A stretch of 64,000 bases of DNA from Kitasatospora sp. NA04385 (GTDB lineage Bacteria; Actinomycetota; Actinomycetes; Streptomycetales; Streptomycetaceae), in the NCBI RefSeq assembly GCF_013364235.1, contig NZ_CP054919.1, positions 3,632,701 through 3,696,700 of the forward strand, in the 5' to 3' direction. A program made the translations under genes and the position numbers. Within the stretch, counting starts at the first letter, position 1; each line of letters starts with the position of its first letter. The notes beneath the pieces are model-generated. The model saw only the letters and a list, made by a program, of their open reading frames with translations. It did no database searches and was not told where the DNA came from. Shown here in pieces: positions 33,735 to 42,241 of this stretch.

Positions 33735-34561
33735 CGTTCCAGTTCCTTTCGTACGGCACGGACTGTCGCCATCGAATCGGCTACGGACGGCGCGTCAGCC
33801 TGCATGCGAGCGTAGTCCCTGGACCACTCCTGAACAGTGGAGATGTCTCGTTCGAGGTGTCCTTGCTTCATATCCTCCACATAGCCGACCTGTGTGTGGT
33901 TGGGGAGGGTGAGCAGGGTCAGGCAATGGTGGAACGGACGGCGAGTGCCGAGACTGAAGGGCACCACCTGGATGATCATATTCGGCAGTTCGGCCAATTC
34001 TTCGATGCGTCGTAGCTGCGGAATCATCACTGCAGGGCCACCTACCTGCCAGCGAAGTGCGCTCTCGTCCATCGCAACGTGGATCATGGGCGCTGGTCGA
34101 CGGGTGATCGCCGCCTGTCGGGCGAGGCGAAAGGAGAGTCGCTCGGCGGCCTGTTCGGTTGAAATGTTGCCACGCGAGACTCCACCGGCAAGTTCGATCC
34201 GTGCGTACTCCGGAGTCTGGAGCAGCCCCGGCATGATGCCGATCTCGAAGAGTCGTAGCTCAGTGGCCTTCGCCTCGCATTCGGTGAACTCCGGAAAGCC
34301 CTCGAACAACGCGGTGTGCCGAATGTTCCAATACAGGAGCGACAGCGTCCCTCCGGTCTCCAACACCTCATCCGCCCTGGTCACAGCGTCGATGTGGGGA
34401 ACCCTGCTCGCACGCTCGAAGCAACCGACGTAGGTGCCCGTGACGCCCAGCAGATCCCCGAGCTGGGCCTGCGTGAGCCCCTTCGCTTCGCGCGACCGCC
34501 GGAGCTGGACGCCGAACGCGTGCGCGGGAGAGATCGTGGGGTCAAGATCCTTCTTGTTCAC
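33731..34561 (-). CDS. XRE-family regulator with DUF5753 domain (WhiJ-like)
   Basis: 276 residues. Helix-turn-helix: FGVQLRRSREAKGLTQAQLGDLLGVTGTYVGCFERA. The DUF5753 domain follows (AFELRLFEIGIMPGLLQTPEYAR-like region, then MDESALRWQVGGPAVM, IIQVVPFSLGTRRPF and LLTLPNHTQVGYVEDM). GTG at 34561 was chosen because upstream sequence has no family match; GGGGG precedes it. CAGTTG and CAACTG at 34564-34579 form an inverted repeat over the start region, a possible autoregulatory site. It faces the small-protein cassette at 34733. Confidence 0.93.
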   Translation of the reverse strand: MNKKDLDPTISPAHAFGVQLRRSREAKGLTQAQLGDLLGVTGTYVGCFERASRVPHIDAVTRADEVLETGGTLSLLYWNIRHTALFEGFPEFTECEAKATELRLFEIGIMPGLLQTPEYARIELAGGVSRGNISTEQAAERLSFRLARQAAITRRPAPMIHVAMDESALRWQVGGPAVMIPQLRRIEELAELPNMIIQVVPFSLGTRRPFHHCLTLLTLPNHTQVGYVEDMKQGHLERDISTVQEWSRDYARMQADAPSVADSMATVRAVRKELER

Positions 34562-34732
34562 GGCAGTTGCCCCCAACTGAAATACGCAGACTGTCCGGTT
34601 CAGATGGTGGCGGACCGTCAGCGATCTCGCAACTATGGATACACGGACGGTCACCCACCGTTCGCATCCCCCGACGTGCTCGCACGAGGCTCCGCCCTGC
34701 CCGCACGCACCGGATTCGGAGGCACCGCACAG

Positions 34733-35196
34733 ATGACGACCGCACCATGGGGCACCACCCGCATGGCGCCGTACGCACCGAGCACCCCCGTCCCGCAGTT
34801 CATCCCCGTGATCGGCCCCGAGACGCAGATCGCCGTACTCGTGAACGAGCACGGCCGCACGGTCGGGGAGGAAGCCCGGGAGTTCTGCGCCCGCCAGTCC
34901 GACGGGGCGGTCTACAAGCCGCTGTGGGACAGCAGGTACCGGGATGCCGGAGGATCCGCGCGGCAGGTGTGGGTAGGGAGGTGGACCAGACCGAGATCAC
35001 CGACGCCGTGTCCATCTGCCCGCACCTCTTCCGGGCCAGGGTGCCGAAGGCGTTCGACTTCGCCGTGACCGCCGGAGGCTCCTGGTACTTCCTCGCATGC
35101 AACCCGAACGGGCAGTGGGCGTGGCAGCTGGCGGGGACGACCGCCGCCATCGCCCAGGCCCTTGCCGACCGACTGACGAAAGGCCCTGAGCCGTGA
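34733..35196 (+). pseudogene. Hypothetical protein, probably frameshifted (or two overlapping frames)
   Basis: The first frame gives MTTAPWGTTRMAPYAP and a plausible ~80-residue start up to RYRDAGGSARQVWVG. After about 34975 that frame becomes Arg/Pro/Ser-rich, while another frame takes over with normal sequence (REVDQTEITDAVSICPHLF, then AGGSWYFLACNPNGQWAW) to a stop at 35196 overlapping the next gene's GTG. One base lost in a G-rich run would join them into one ~153-residue protein. Alternatively a GTG at 34981 starts a separate 71-residue protein. No function is recognised. Confidence 0.5.
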
Positions 35197-36335
35197 GCAC
35201 CTCCGCCGAACTCCGCGCCGCCCTGGTGGACGGTCTCACCGGGGACGACGCGATCACCGACCCCGCCTGGGAGCGCGCCGCCCGGGCCGTCCCCCGGGAA
35301 CTGTTCGTCGGGTCGTACTTCCTCCCGGTCCCGGGCAGCAACCCGACCGAGTACCGCGTCGCCCACGAGGGCGAACCCGGATGGCTGGCGGGCGTCTACG
35401 AGAACCGGACGCTGATCACCCAACTCGACGGACGGACCAGGCCCGAGGACGTACCCGGCGGCACGGTGACCGGCACGCCCTCCGCCTCGTCCACCCTGCC
35501 TTCGCTGGTGCTGCGGATGTGGCACCAGCTCGGTGTCGAGCCCGGACACCGCGTCCTGGAGGTCGGCACTGGCACCGGCTACTCGACCGCCCTCGGCGCG
35601 CACCGGCTCGGGGACGGCAACGTCACCAGCGTCGAGTACGACCCGCTGGTCGGGGCGGCCGCCGCTGCCGGCGTCAAGGCCGCCGGGTACGCGCCCCGGC
35701 TCCTCGTCGGTGACGGGCTGCTCGGGGACCCGGACGGCGGGCGGTACGACCGGCTGATCGCCACCTGCGCGGTGCGGCACGTCCCGTACCCGTGGCTGCA
35801 CCAGGTCAGGCCGGGCGGGAAGGTCCTGGCCACCCTCTCCGGCTGGTCCCACGGCTACGGCCTCGCGCTGCTCACCGTGACCGGGCCGGGCGAAGCACGC
35901 GGACGGTTCCTGCCCGGCGGCACCAGCTTCATGACCGCCCGCCCGCACGACCGTCCGCCCCGCCGGAGCATCGTCCTGCTGCCCGGCGACGAACGGCCGG
36001 CCCGCATCGACCCCGCCACCATCGATACCTGGAGCGGCAGTTGGGTGGCCCAGCTCGCCGCCCCCTCCGCCGAACGGATGGGAGCCGGCGGGCGGCAGAT
36101 CCTCTCGGACGTGGCCACCGGATCGCAGGCCAGGACCGCCCCCGGCCCCGAGGGCGGGTGGACCGTCACCCAACGCGGACCGCTCCGGCTCTGGGACCAG
36201 GTCGAGGACGCGATCGACGCCTGGCAGTCGGCCGGCGCACCGCACCAGCAGGGCTTCGGCATCACGGTGTCGGCCACCGGTCAGCGCGTCTGGATCGGCA
36301 CCGAGGACGGCCCGGGCTGGCACGTACCGATCTGA
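35193..36335 (+). CDS. PCMT-like (protein-L-isoaspartate O-methyltransferase family) methyltransferase
   Basis: 380 residues. The PCMT fold is clear: VPRELFVGSYFLP, the SAM motif VLEVGTGTGYSTALGA, SVEYDPLVGAAAAAGVKAAG and RLIATCAVRHVPYPWLHQVRPGGKVLATL. A C-terminal ~150-residue extension is added. In Streptomyces such enzymes are found in regulator/small-protein cassettes and in RiPP-type clusters, so the target may be a neighbouring small protein instead of damaged protein. GTG at 35193 overlaps the previous stop. No ATP-grasp or leader peptide is visible nearby, so a RiPP role is only a possibility. Confidence 0.85.
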   Translation: MSTSAELRAALVDGLTGDDAITDPAWERAARAVPRELFVGSYFLPVPGSNPTEYRVAHEGEPGWLAGVYENRTLITQLDGRTRPEDVPGGTVTGTPSASSTLPSLVLRMWHQLGVEPGHRVLEVGTGTGYSTALGAHRLGDGNVTSVEYDPLVGAAAAAGVKAAGYAPRLLVGDGLLGDPDGGRYDRLIATCAVRHVPYPWLHQVRPGGKVLATLSGWSHGYGLALLTVTGPGEARGRFLPGGTSFMTARPHDRPPRRSIVLLPGDERPARIDPATIDTWSGSWVAQLAAPSAERMGAGGRQILSDVATGSQARTAPGPEGGWTVTQRGPLRLWDQVEDAIDAWQSAGAPHQQGFGITVSATGQRVWIGTEDGPGWHVPI

Positions 36336-36373
36336 CCCGCGCACCCAGCACGCACCAGCACGGAGCACCAACC

Positions 36374-36595
36374 ATGACGACACACCAGATCCCCCCGGAA
36401 AAGCCGTACCGGGGCGCCAAGTTGACGATCCGCATCTACCGGGTGCGACCCGACGGGGCCCGAGATCCGGTCTCCGCCTGCTTCTCGGACGAAGAAGAGG
36501 TTCTGCCGCTGGTCTCGGCCCTGAGCTGGCCGGCCTGCGCCTGTCCGCGCTGCACCGCCGCCGCATCCGTCGGCGCATCCGTCGGCGCAGCCTGA
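36374..36595 (+). CDS. Small hypothetical protein
   Basis: 73 residues, not recognised. GGAG lies 9 bases before the ATG at 36374. The N-terminal part is beta-like (GAKLTIRIYRVRPDGARDPVSA), followed by an acidic FSDEEEVLPLVSALSW and two closely spaced cysteine pairs in PACACPRCTA. The C-terminus repeats VGAS. It lies 38 bases after the methyltransferase gene and is in the same run, so a functional link is likely but unknown. Confidence 0.6.
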   Translation: MTTHQIPPEKPYRGAKLTIRIYRVRPDGARDPVSACFSDEEEVLPLVSALSWPACACPRCTAAASVGASVGAA

Positions 36596-36631
36596 ACACG
36601 TTCCAGCACGGCATCGAGAAGGGGAGAGCAA

Positions 36632-36940
36632 GTGCTTTACACCGGACAGCCGTTGGAGGAGACCGATGTCCTCCAGCGGTTCCTGCGCGGCAGGTTCACC
36701 GAGGCCGAGCGGGCCGCCGATCTGCTGGAACGGGCCTTCCGGGCAGCGAGGTTGGACCCGCCGTCCGGCCTGTCGCCCGTCTACCGGGACGACGTGCTGC
36801 CGGAGTTCGGCGCCGTCGCACTGGGCTGCGTCGGGCTGCCGTGGGTGCAGCGGCTGGCCGAGTCGCTGGTCGAACTCGCCCACCTGCGCGGCGAGCTGCC
36901 CGTCCCGCCTCTGCCCTCCGCGCTGGGGGCCGCCTCGTGA
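36632..36940 (+). CDS. Small helical hypothetical protein
   Basis: 102 residues, not recognised. GTG at 36632 follows AAGGGGAGAG. The protein is mostly helical with a charged N-terminal half (VLQRFLRGRFTEAERAADLLERAFRAARL) and a hydrophobic C-terminal half. It overlaps the next gene by the GTGA arrangement and belongs to the same cassette as the PCMT-like gene. Confidence 0.65.
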   Translation: MLYTGQPLEETDVLQRFLRGRFTEAERAADLLERAFRAARLDPPSGLSPVYRDDVLPEFGAVALGCVGLPWVQRLAESLVELAHLRGELPVPPLPSALGAAS

Positions 36941-37221
36941 ACGACGTGTTGCGGCAGCGCGCCTGGGAGATCGCCGACCAGCTCACCAGAGCCGGTGGCG
37001 GCAGGGAGGCCCGGCTGACCACGACCCCGGACGGCTACCGGATCGAACTCGACATCCTCCGCCCCGACGGCACCGACGACCACCTGGCCGTGCTGAAGGC
37101 CCTCGCCCTCGGCGACCGTTGGGGCCACACCTACTCCCCGCCCTCCCGCAACAACGGCACTGCACGGGAGGTCGTCTGGAGCGAGGTGCACCCCGAGCCG
37201 TCCGAGTCGAAGGACGGTTGA
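36937..37221 (+). CDS. Small hypothetical protein
   Basis: 94 residues, not recognised. GTG at 36937 overlaps the previous stop, showing coupled translation. The sequence alternates a helical N-terminus (LRQRAWEIADQLTRAGGG) with beta-like strands (ARLTTTPDGYRIELDIL) and a polar C-terminus. It is the last gene of the plus-strand cassette, followed by two hairpins. Confidence 0.65.
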   Translation: MNDVLRQRAWEIADQLTRAGGGREARLTTTPDGYRIELDILRPDGTDDHLAVLKALALGDRWGHTYSPPSRNNGTAREVVWSEVHPEPSESKDG

Positions 37222-37238
37222 ACTCTTCCGAACCGGCG

Positions 37239-37313
37239 GAGGCCCGCGCCCCGTCCGGGTGGACGGAGGAGCGGGCCTCGCGGGTGACGCCCCCCGTGGG
37301 GTGGCGGGGCGTC
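37239..37313. terminator. Two hairpins between convergent operons
   Basis: First: GAGGCCCGC (37239) pairs with GCGGGCCTC (37271-37279), with CCGTCC/GGACGG nested inside. Second: GACGCCCC (37286) pairs with GGGGCGTC (37306-37313). They end the small-protein cassette and the minus-strand GH5 gene. Confidence 0.7.
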
Positions 37314-37325
37314 AGGGTGTGGGGG

Positions 37326-38483
37326 TCAGTGGTCGGCCTTGCCGCCGCGCACCACGCAGGAGGCGCTGTTCTCCCAGCCCCAGCCGTCCCCGTCCGGGTC
37401 GGAGGAGGCGGAGGCGCAGTACGGGTAGCCGTTCGGCGCCTTGGTCGCGGTCGGGGACGAGGTGGGGTTGTCGTAGATGGTGGCGCGCTTGGCGGTGGCG
37501 GCGATGCCGTTGGCGCCGTTGAAGAAGCGGTTGCCCCAGGTGGTCAGCGAGTTCTTGTCGAAGTTGTTGACCAGGTCGAGGTACTCGACGCCGCCGCCGT
37601 TGCCGCTCCAGGACCAGCCGAGGTAGCCGATGCCCTGGGCTTGGGCGGTGGCCATGATGGCGTCCTCGTCCGGGTCGCCGTCGCTGTGCTGGGCGCCGAA
37701 CTCGCCGACCACGATGGGGAGTCCGGCCGAGGTGTAGGCGTTCAGGTAGTCCTGGACCTTGGCGGCGGTGTTGTAGACGCCGTACATGTGGATCGAGAAG
37801 ATCGTGTTGCGGTCGGCGTCGGACGCGAACACCGAGGCCGCGTTGTCGCGCATGGTGCCGGACCAGTCCTGGCCCCAGTTCGGGCCGTCGACCATCAGCG
37901 CGTTGTGGATCCCGGCGGCGCGGACCTTCGCGATCGCGCTCTTGGTGGCGGCGGTCCAGCCGGTGTAACCCGTGTTGCCCCAGGGCTCGTTGGCGATGTT
38001 GACGACGACGTGGTTCTCCTGGCCGATCAGCGCGCTCTTGTTGTCGACCCAGAACTGCGCGGCCCCGTCGAGCGTGCCGGCCGCGGCGTCCTCGCCGTAG
38101 CCGGTGGCGTCGTGCACCTCCAGCACGCAGATCACCTTGGCGGCCTTGCACTGGGCGATCAGCGCGGAGATTTGGGCGGTGCTGGTGCGCGTCCAGCGCT
38201 GGCCGTCGCCGAGGACGACGCGGACGGTGTTGGCGCCCTTGGCCGCGATGTCGGCGATCGCGGTGGCCTGGCTCGGGTACCAGGCGTACGCGTGGTTGAC
38301 GCCGCGCACGACGAACCGGTTGCCGTTGGACTCGTAGATCCGGCCGTTGCTGACGTGGATGCCGGAGGTGACGGCCTCGGCGCTGCCGGGGGTGAACCCG
38401 AAGACGGAGAACAGCAGGCCGAAGACGGCGGCGACTGCCGCGCCGACAGCCGTGAGCGCCCTGCGGCTCGGCGGCTTTTCCAT
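37326..38483 (-). CDS. Secreted glycoside hydrolase family 5 enzyme (mannanase/cellulase type) with CBM10-like tail
   Basis: 385 residues. A signal peptide covers residues 8-37 (ALTAVGAAVAAVFGLLFSVF). The GH5 barrel has its acid/base Glu166 in VVVNIANEPWGN and nucleophile Glu261 in PIVVGEFGAQ; GVNHAYAWYP and HMYGVY are also conserved. The C-terminal ~35 residues (NGYPYCASASSDPDGDGWG with a later Cys) match a carbohydrate-binding module of family 10. The substrate is probably beta-mannan, as in similar Streptomyces enzymes, but cellulose cannot be excluded. ATG at 38483 follows AGAGGAGAG. A large inverted repeat lies upstream. Confidence 0.92.
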   Translation of the reverse strand: MEKPPSRRALTAVGAAVAAVFGLLFSVFGFTPGSAEAVTSGIHVSNGRIYESNGNRFVVRGVNHAYAWYPSQATAIADIAAKGANTVRVVLGDGQRWTRTSTAQISALIAQCKAAKVICVLEVHDATGYGEDAAAGTLDGAAQFWVDNKSALIGQENHVVVNIANEPWGNTGYTGWTAATKSAIAKVRAAGIHNALMVDGPNWGQDWSGTMRDNAASVFASDADRNTIFSIHMYGVYNTAAKVQDYLNAYTSAGLPIVVGEFGAQHSDGDPDEDAIMATAQAQGIGYLGWSWSGNGGGVEYLDLVNNFDKNSLTTWGNRFFNGANGIAATAKRATIYDNPTSSPTATKAPNGYPYCASASSDPDGDGWGWENSASCVVRGGKADH

Positions 38484-38793
38484 GACTCTCCTCTGGGTGG
38501 GGGTGGGGAACGCGGCCGCTCCGGCACCCCGCCGCGGGCCGTCCCTCCGCAGGGGCGGAGGTGGCCGGGCGGGTGGTGGAGGGAGAACGGGCGGCTGCGG
38601 CGACAAGGTCTTGGCAACGTTGTCTGCGGGATCGTGGCACGGCACACCCACCCGGTCAATGCTTTGCGCTTAACCGATTAATTTGCCATCTTCCGTAGCA
38701 ATTTCAGCAGTCGCTACCGGCCGTGAAGTAAATCGGTCAAGCAGAGCAGAACTGACACTCCGTCAACTCGCTCCGCCTCGCTAGGCTGGCGGC
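38484..38793. promoter_or_regulatory. Gene-free upstream region of the GH5 gene with a spaced inverted repeat
   Basis: GCTTAACCGATTA at 38668-38680 and TAAATCGGTCAAGC at 38729-38742 are inverted copies with two differences, 48 bases apart in an AT-richer patch. On the minus strand TTGACC (38740-38735) and TAGCGA (38716-38711) make a promoter with an 18-base spacer, so the right half-site overlaps the -35. This looks like control by a sugar-responsive repressor, perhaps with looping. On the plus strand TAGGCT at 38782 serves the next gene. Confidence 0.5.
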
Positions 38794-39486
38794 GTGACCA
38801 CGACTTTCAGTGAGCCCTTCCTCCGCGTCGCCGAACACCACGCCGCCCGGGGCGCGGAGCAGTTGGAGGCCCTGGGCCTCGTGCTGCCGGACGCGCCGTG
38901 GACGGCCGACCTGGAGCGGGGCGTCTACGAGAGCGGCGGGCTGACCCTGCGGGTCGGGCTGCTCGGGACGTTCGACCCCGCGGCGCGGTCGTGGCTGTGG
39001 GGCTGGGCCAACCCGGGCTTCGCCGGGACGCCCGTGACGGCCGCCTCCGCCCGGCTCGCCGAGTTCGGACGGGCTTACGGCGTACCGGAGTTGGCGGAAC
39101 CCGGGGTCGACCTGTCCGGCTTCGCGGACCCGCGGCACGCGGCCGAGGCGCTGGCCTTCACCGGCATGGGCGTGCTCGGCGCGCCGGGCTACATCGGGCA
39201 GGAGGCCGGGCCGGAGACCCGGGTGTACTTCGTGCCGCAGGACCCGGCCCTCCGCCCGGCGCCGCTCGACCCGGTGACCGTGCCGCGGATGCTGCTGACC
39301 GGCGCCGGGCTGTTCGGGCACGACGCCCGCGCCGTGGTGCGCGGCTACTTCGGGCACCACGGCGCGAGCGTGACCGAGGACGCGGACGCGATCACCGCCC
39401 TCCTGCCGAACCGGCACACCGTCCGGGTGTCGTTCGACCCGCAGGGGCGGATCGCCTCGGTCGACGGCACGCTCGGCGGCAACTGA
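38794..39486 (+). CDS. DUF6882-like hypothetical protein
   Basis: 230 residues, no signal or membrane segment. A central repeated-strand region (RSWLWGWANPGFAGTPVTAASARL and later VDLSGFADPRHAAEALAF) and Trp-rich motifs resemble the DUF6882 family, whose function is unknown. GTG at 38794 lies 6 bases after TAGGCT, suggesting a leaderless message; no ribosome site is present. It is divergent from the GH5 gene but does not look related to sugar use. Confidence 0.7.
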   Translation: MTTTFSEPFLRVAEHHAARGAEQLEALGLVLPDAPWTADLERGVYESGGLTLRVGLLGTFDPAARSWLWGWANPGFAGTPVTAASARLAEFGRAYGVPELAEPGVDLSGFADPRHAAEALAFTGMGVLGAPGYIGQEAGPETRVYFVPQDPALRPAPLDPVTVPRMLLTGAGLFGHDARAVVRGYFGHHGASVTEDADAITALLPNRHTVRVSFDPQGRIASVDGTLGGN

Positions 39487-39504
39487 GCACCCGGCGAAGG
39501 GAGT

Positions 39505-40227
39505 TCAGCCCTCCTCGACGGGCTTGCTGGAGAGCACCTCGCGCGCCTGCTCGGCGGCGCGCAGCAGCATCTCGGAGAGGTGGTCGAGGAACCGGGCGAC
39601 GTTCTCCAGCCGCGCCCCGGCGGGGGTCGCCGAGCCGAGGACGGAGACGCCCTGGCGCGCGGTGGCGGCCACCACGGCGTTGGCCTGCGCGCTGGCCACC
39701 GCGGACTGGTACCAGATCTCGTCGTCCACCAGGTAGCGCTCGCGGCGCCGCTCGTCGCGCTCGCGGCGGATCATCGACTGCTCGTCCAGGAAGGCGACGG
39801 CCTTGGAGACGGACGCCGGGCTGACCTCCAGGCGCCGGGCGAGGTCGGTGGCGCTCAGGCAGCCGGAGTCGGTGAGCAGCAGCGCCGCCAGCACCCGGGC
39901 GGGCATCCGGCTCAGGCCGGACTGCATGAAGACGGTGGTGATCGCCTCCTCGAAACCGGCCATCGCCTCGGGGTCGCGTCCGTCGGCCGGGCGGTCGGCC
40001 GGGCGCGGGCCGCGGGCCGGTGCGGCCCGGCGGTGGGCACGCTGCTCGGTGGCGCGGTGGGCGAGGTCGGCCCGGTAGCCGGCCGGGCCACCGTTGCGCA
40101 TGACCTCGCGGGTGACGGTGGAGGTCGGCCGGTCGATCCGGCGGGCGATCTCCGCGTAGGCGAGGTCGTCGGCCAGGCCCAGCGCGATCTGCTGGCGCTC
40201 CTGCTGGGTGAGCCTGCCTCCCGGCAT
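39505..40227 (-). CDS. MarR-family regulator with an IS30-type N-terminal helix-turn-helix
   Basis: 240 residues in two DNA-binding parts. Residues 5-55 (LTQQERQQIALGLADDLAYAEIARRIDRPTSTVTREV) match the N-terminal helix-turn-helix of IS30-type transposases. From about residue 90 a MarR/GbsR-like winged helix follows (ARVLAALLLTDSGCLSATDLARRLEVSPASVSKAVAFLDEQ). No transposase catalytic domain is present, so this is a regulator and not an insertion sequence. It is divergent from the DUF4097/ABC exporter operon and probably represses it through the GTTGC boxes between them. Confidence 0.85.
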   Translation of the reverse strand: MPGGRLTQQERQQIALGLADDLAYAEIARRIDRPTSTVTREVMRNGGPAGYRADLAHRATEQRAHRRAAPARGPRPADRPADGRDPEAMAGFEEAITTVFMQSGLSRMPARVLAALLLTDSGCLSATDLARRLEVSPASVSKAVAFLDEQSMIRRERDERRRERYLVDDEIWYQSAVASAQANAVVAATARQGVSVLGSATPAGARLENVARFLDHLSEMLLRAAEQAREVLSSKPVEEG

Positions 40228-40289
40228 CGGGGCCCCCTTCTGCGGTGTGTGGCGTTTCCGCCCCCAGCATAGCGTTCACCCTCATTCCA

Positions 40290-40414
40290 TTGCAACGAGC
40301 CTGCCCGCTGACGTTGCGTTAGCTTCAGGGTTGTTGCAACGATTTTCCCATCTCTACCTGCACTTATTCCTTTCGATTGCAACAAGCATGTTGCCCAACC
40401 CTTGAACGCAACGT
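40290..40414. promoter_or_regulatory. Cluster of GTTGC/GCAAC boxes between the MarR-type gene and the exporter operon
   Basis: TTGCAACGA at 40290, ACGTTGCGTT at 40311, TTGTTGCAACGA at 40331, GATTGCAACAA at 40375 and AACGCAACGT at 40405. The second and last are exact inverted copies of each other. The region is clearly AT-richer than its surroundings. Multiple boxes would suit a regulator with two DNA-binding domains such as the neighbouring one. Confidence 0.6.
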
Positions 40415-40481
40415 AGCGTTTCCAATGTCAGAAACGAAGCGGCGCACCGCGGGCCGCACCCCCGAGCACAGGGAGCACACC

Positions 40482-41153
40482 ATGCAGAAGTTCGACACCC
40501 CCGCCCCGGTCACCGTCGTCCTGGACGTCCCGGCCGGCCTGGTCCGCTTCATCGCCGCCGACCGCACCGACACCGTGGTAGAACTGCGGCCCGCCGACCC
40601 GGCGAAGGGCCGCGACGCGAAGGCCGTCGAGCAGACCGAGGTCAGCTACGCGGACGGCGTGCTGCGGATCGTCACCGGCTCCGCCCCGCACCGCCTGCTC
40701 GGCCCGTCCGGCGCGCTGGACGTCACCGTGCAGCTGCCGTCCGGCTCGAAGGTCGAGGCGAAGAGCGCGGACGCCCGGCTCCGGGGCGTGGGACGGCTCG
40801 GCGACGTCACCTTCGAGAGCGCCCGGGGAGCGGTGAAGCTCGACGAGGCGTCCGCCGCCAGCCTCACCCTGCAGGACGGCGACATCGAGGTGGGTCGGCT
40901 CACCGGCCCCGGCGGGCTCAGCACCCAGCGCGGCGACCTGACCGTCACCGAGGCGGTGCGCGGCACGCTCGAACTGACCACCCTCGCCGGCTCCATCTCG
41001 GTCGGCGTCGCCCGCGGCGTCTCCGCCTCGCTGGACGCCGGCACCGGCCACGGCCGCATCGACAACGCGCTGCGCAACGCCGACGACGTCCCCGCGGTCA
41101 CCATCCGGGCCACCACCTCGAAGGGCGACATCTCCGCCCGCACCGCCGCCTGA
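40482..41153 (+). CDS. DUF4097 family beta-strand protein
   Basis: 223 residues. The repeating beta-helix pattern of DUF4097 is visible from residue 70: VTVQLPSGSKVEAKSADARL, GDVTFESARGAVKLDEAS, LTLQDGDIEVGRL, GDLTVTEAVRGTLELTTL. It has no signal peptide. These proteins commonly precede DrrAB-type exporters in actinobacteria; the exact role is unknown. ATG at 40482 follows AGGGAG; ATG at 40424 is an in-frame alternative. It is the first gene of a three-gene operon. Confidence 0.85.
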   Translation: MQKFDTPAPVTVVLDVPAGLVRFIAADRTDTVVELRPADPAKGRDAKAVEQTEVSYADGVLRIVTGSAPHRLLGPSGALDVTVQLPSGSKVEAKSADARLRGVGRLGDVTFESARGAVKLDEASAASLTLQDGDIEVGRLTGPGGLSTQRGDLTVTEAVRGTLELTTLAGSISVGVARGVSASLDAGTGHGRIDNALRNADDVPAVTIRATTSKGDISARTAA

Positions 41154-41269
41154 CCGGCGACCGGCACCCCCGCGCAACCCCGTACCGCACCGCCCCGTAC
41201 CGCCCGCGCACAGCCCCGTACCGCCCGCACCGCCCCCGCACCGACCCCCACACCCACAGGGAGCACCCC

Positions 41270-42241
41270 ATGAACGGCCTGGCCATCGCGGCGAACGGGC
41301 TGCGCAAGTCCTACGGCGACAAGACCGTCCTGGACGGCGTCGACCTCGCCGTCCCGACCGGAACCGTCTTCGCCCTGCTCGGCCCGAACGGCGCCGGCAA
41401 GACCACCGCCGTCAAGATCCTCTCCACCCTGGTGCGGGCCGACGCCGGCCGGGTCAGCGTCGGCGGCCACGACCTGGCCGCCGAACCGCAGCAGGTCCGC
41501 ACCGCGATCGGCGTCACCGGCCAGTTCTCCGCCGTCGACGGCCTGATCACCGGCACCGAGAACATGCTGCTGATGGCCGACCTGCACCACCTGCCCAAGG
41601 CCGAGGGCCGCCGCGTCGCCGCCGACCTGCTGGCCCGCTTCGACCTCACCGAGGCCGCCGACAAGCCCGCCTCGACCTACTCCGGCGGCATGAAGCGCCG
41701 CCTGGACATCGCGATGACCCTGGTCGGCAACCCGCGGATCATCTTCCTGGACGAGCCCACCACCGGCCTCGACCCGCGTAGCCGGCACGGCATGTGGCAG
41801 ATCATCAGGCAGCTCGTCGCCGACGGCACCACCGTCTTCCTCACCACCCAGTACCTGGAGGAGGCCGACGAACTCGCCGACCGGATCGCCGTCCTGCACG
41901 GCGGCGTGATCGTGGCCGAGGGCACCGCCGAGGAGCTCAAGCGGCTCGTCCCCGGCGGCCACGTCCGGCTCCGCTTCACCGACCCCGCCGCCTACCGCTC
42001 GGCCGCCGCCGCACTCACCGAGGCCGCCCGCGACGACGCCGCCCTCACCCTGAGCGTGCCCGGCGACGGCAGCCAGCGCGCCCTGCGCTCCGTCCTGGAC
42101 CGCCTCGACGGAGCCGGCACCGAGGCCGACGAACTCACCGTCCACACGCCCGACTTGGACGACGTCTTCTTCGCCCTCACCGGCGCCCCCGCCCAGTCCG
42201 CCACCCCCACCCGGACCACCGTTGAGGAGAACGCCCGATGA
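41270..42241 (+). CDS. ABC transporter ATP-binding protein, DrrA type
   Basis: 323 residues. Walker A GPNGAGKTTAVKIL, Q loop GVTGQFSAVDGLI, signature STYSGGMKRRLDIAMTL, Walker B IIFLDEPTTGLD and H loop TTQYLEEADELAD are all present. The ~90-residue C-terminal extension is typical of DrrA (daunorubicin-resistance) ATPases. It works with the permease encoded next. AGGGAG precedes the ATG. Upstream, CCCCGTACCGCC-like units repeat at 41175-41240. The last codons overlap the permease start by 4 bases. Confidence 0.94.
   Translation: MNGLAIAANGLRKSYGDKTVLDGVDLAVPTGTVFALLGPNGAGKTTAVKILSTLVRADAGRVSVGGHDLAAEPQQVRTAIGVTGQFSAVDGLITGTENMLLMADLHHLPKAEGRRVAADLLARFDLTEAADKPASTYSGGMKRRLDIAMTLVGNPRIIFLDEPTTGLDPRSRHGMWQIIRQLVADGTTVFLTTQYLEEADELADRIAVLHGGVIVAEGTAEELKRLVPGGHVRLRFTDPAAYRSAAAALTEAARDDAALTLSVPGDGSQRALRSVLDRLDGAGTEADELTVHTPDLDDVFFALTGAPAQSATPTRTTVEENAR

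Noticed and set aside
34733..37221. A graspetide or lanthipeptide cluster
   Set aside because: A PCMT-like enzyme is present, but no ATP-grasp ligase, lanthionine synthetase, protease or clear leader-core peptide is visible.
39505..40227. IS30 transposase
   Set aside because: Only the N-terminal HTH resembles it; no DDE domain or inverted repeats are found, and the rest is a MarR-type regulator.
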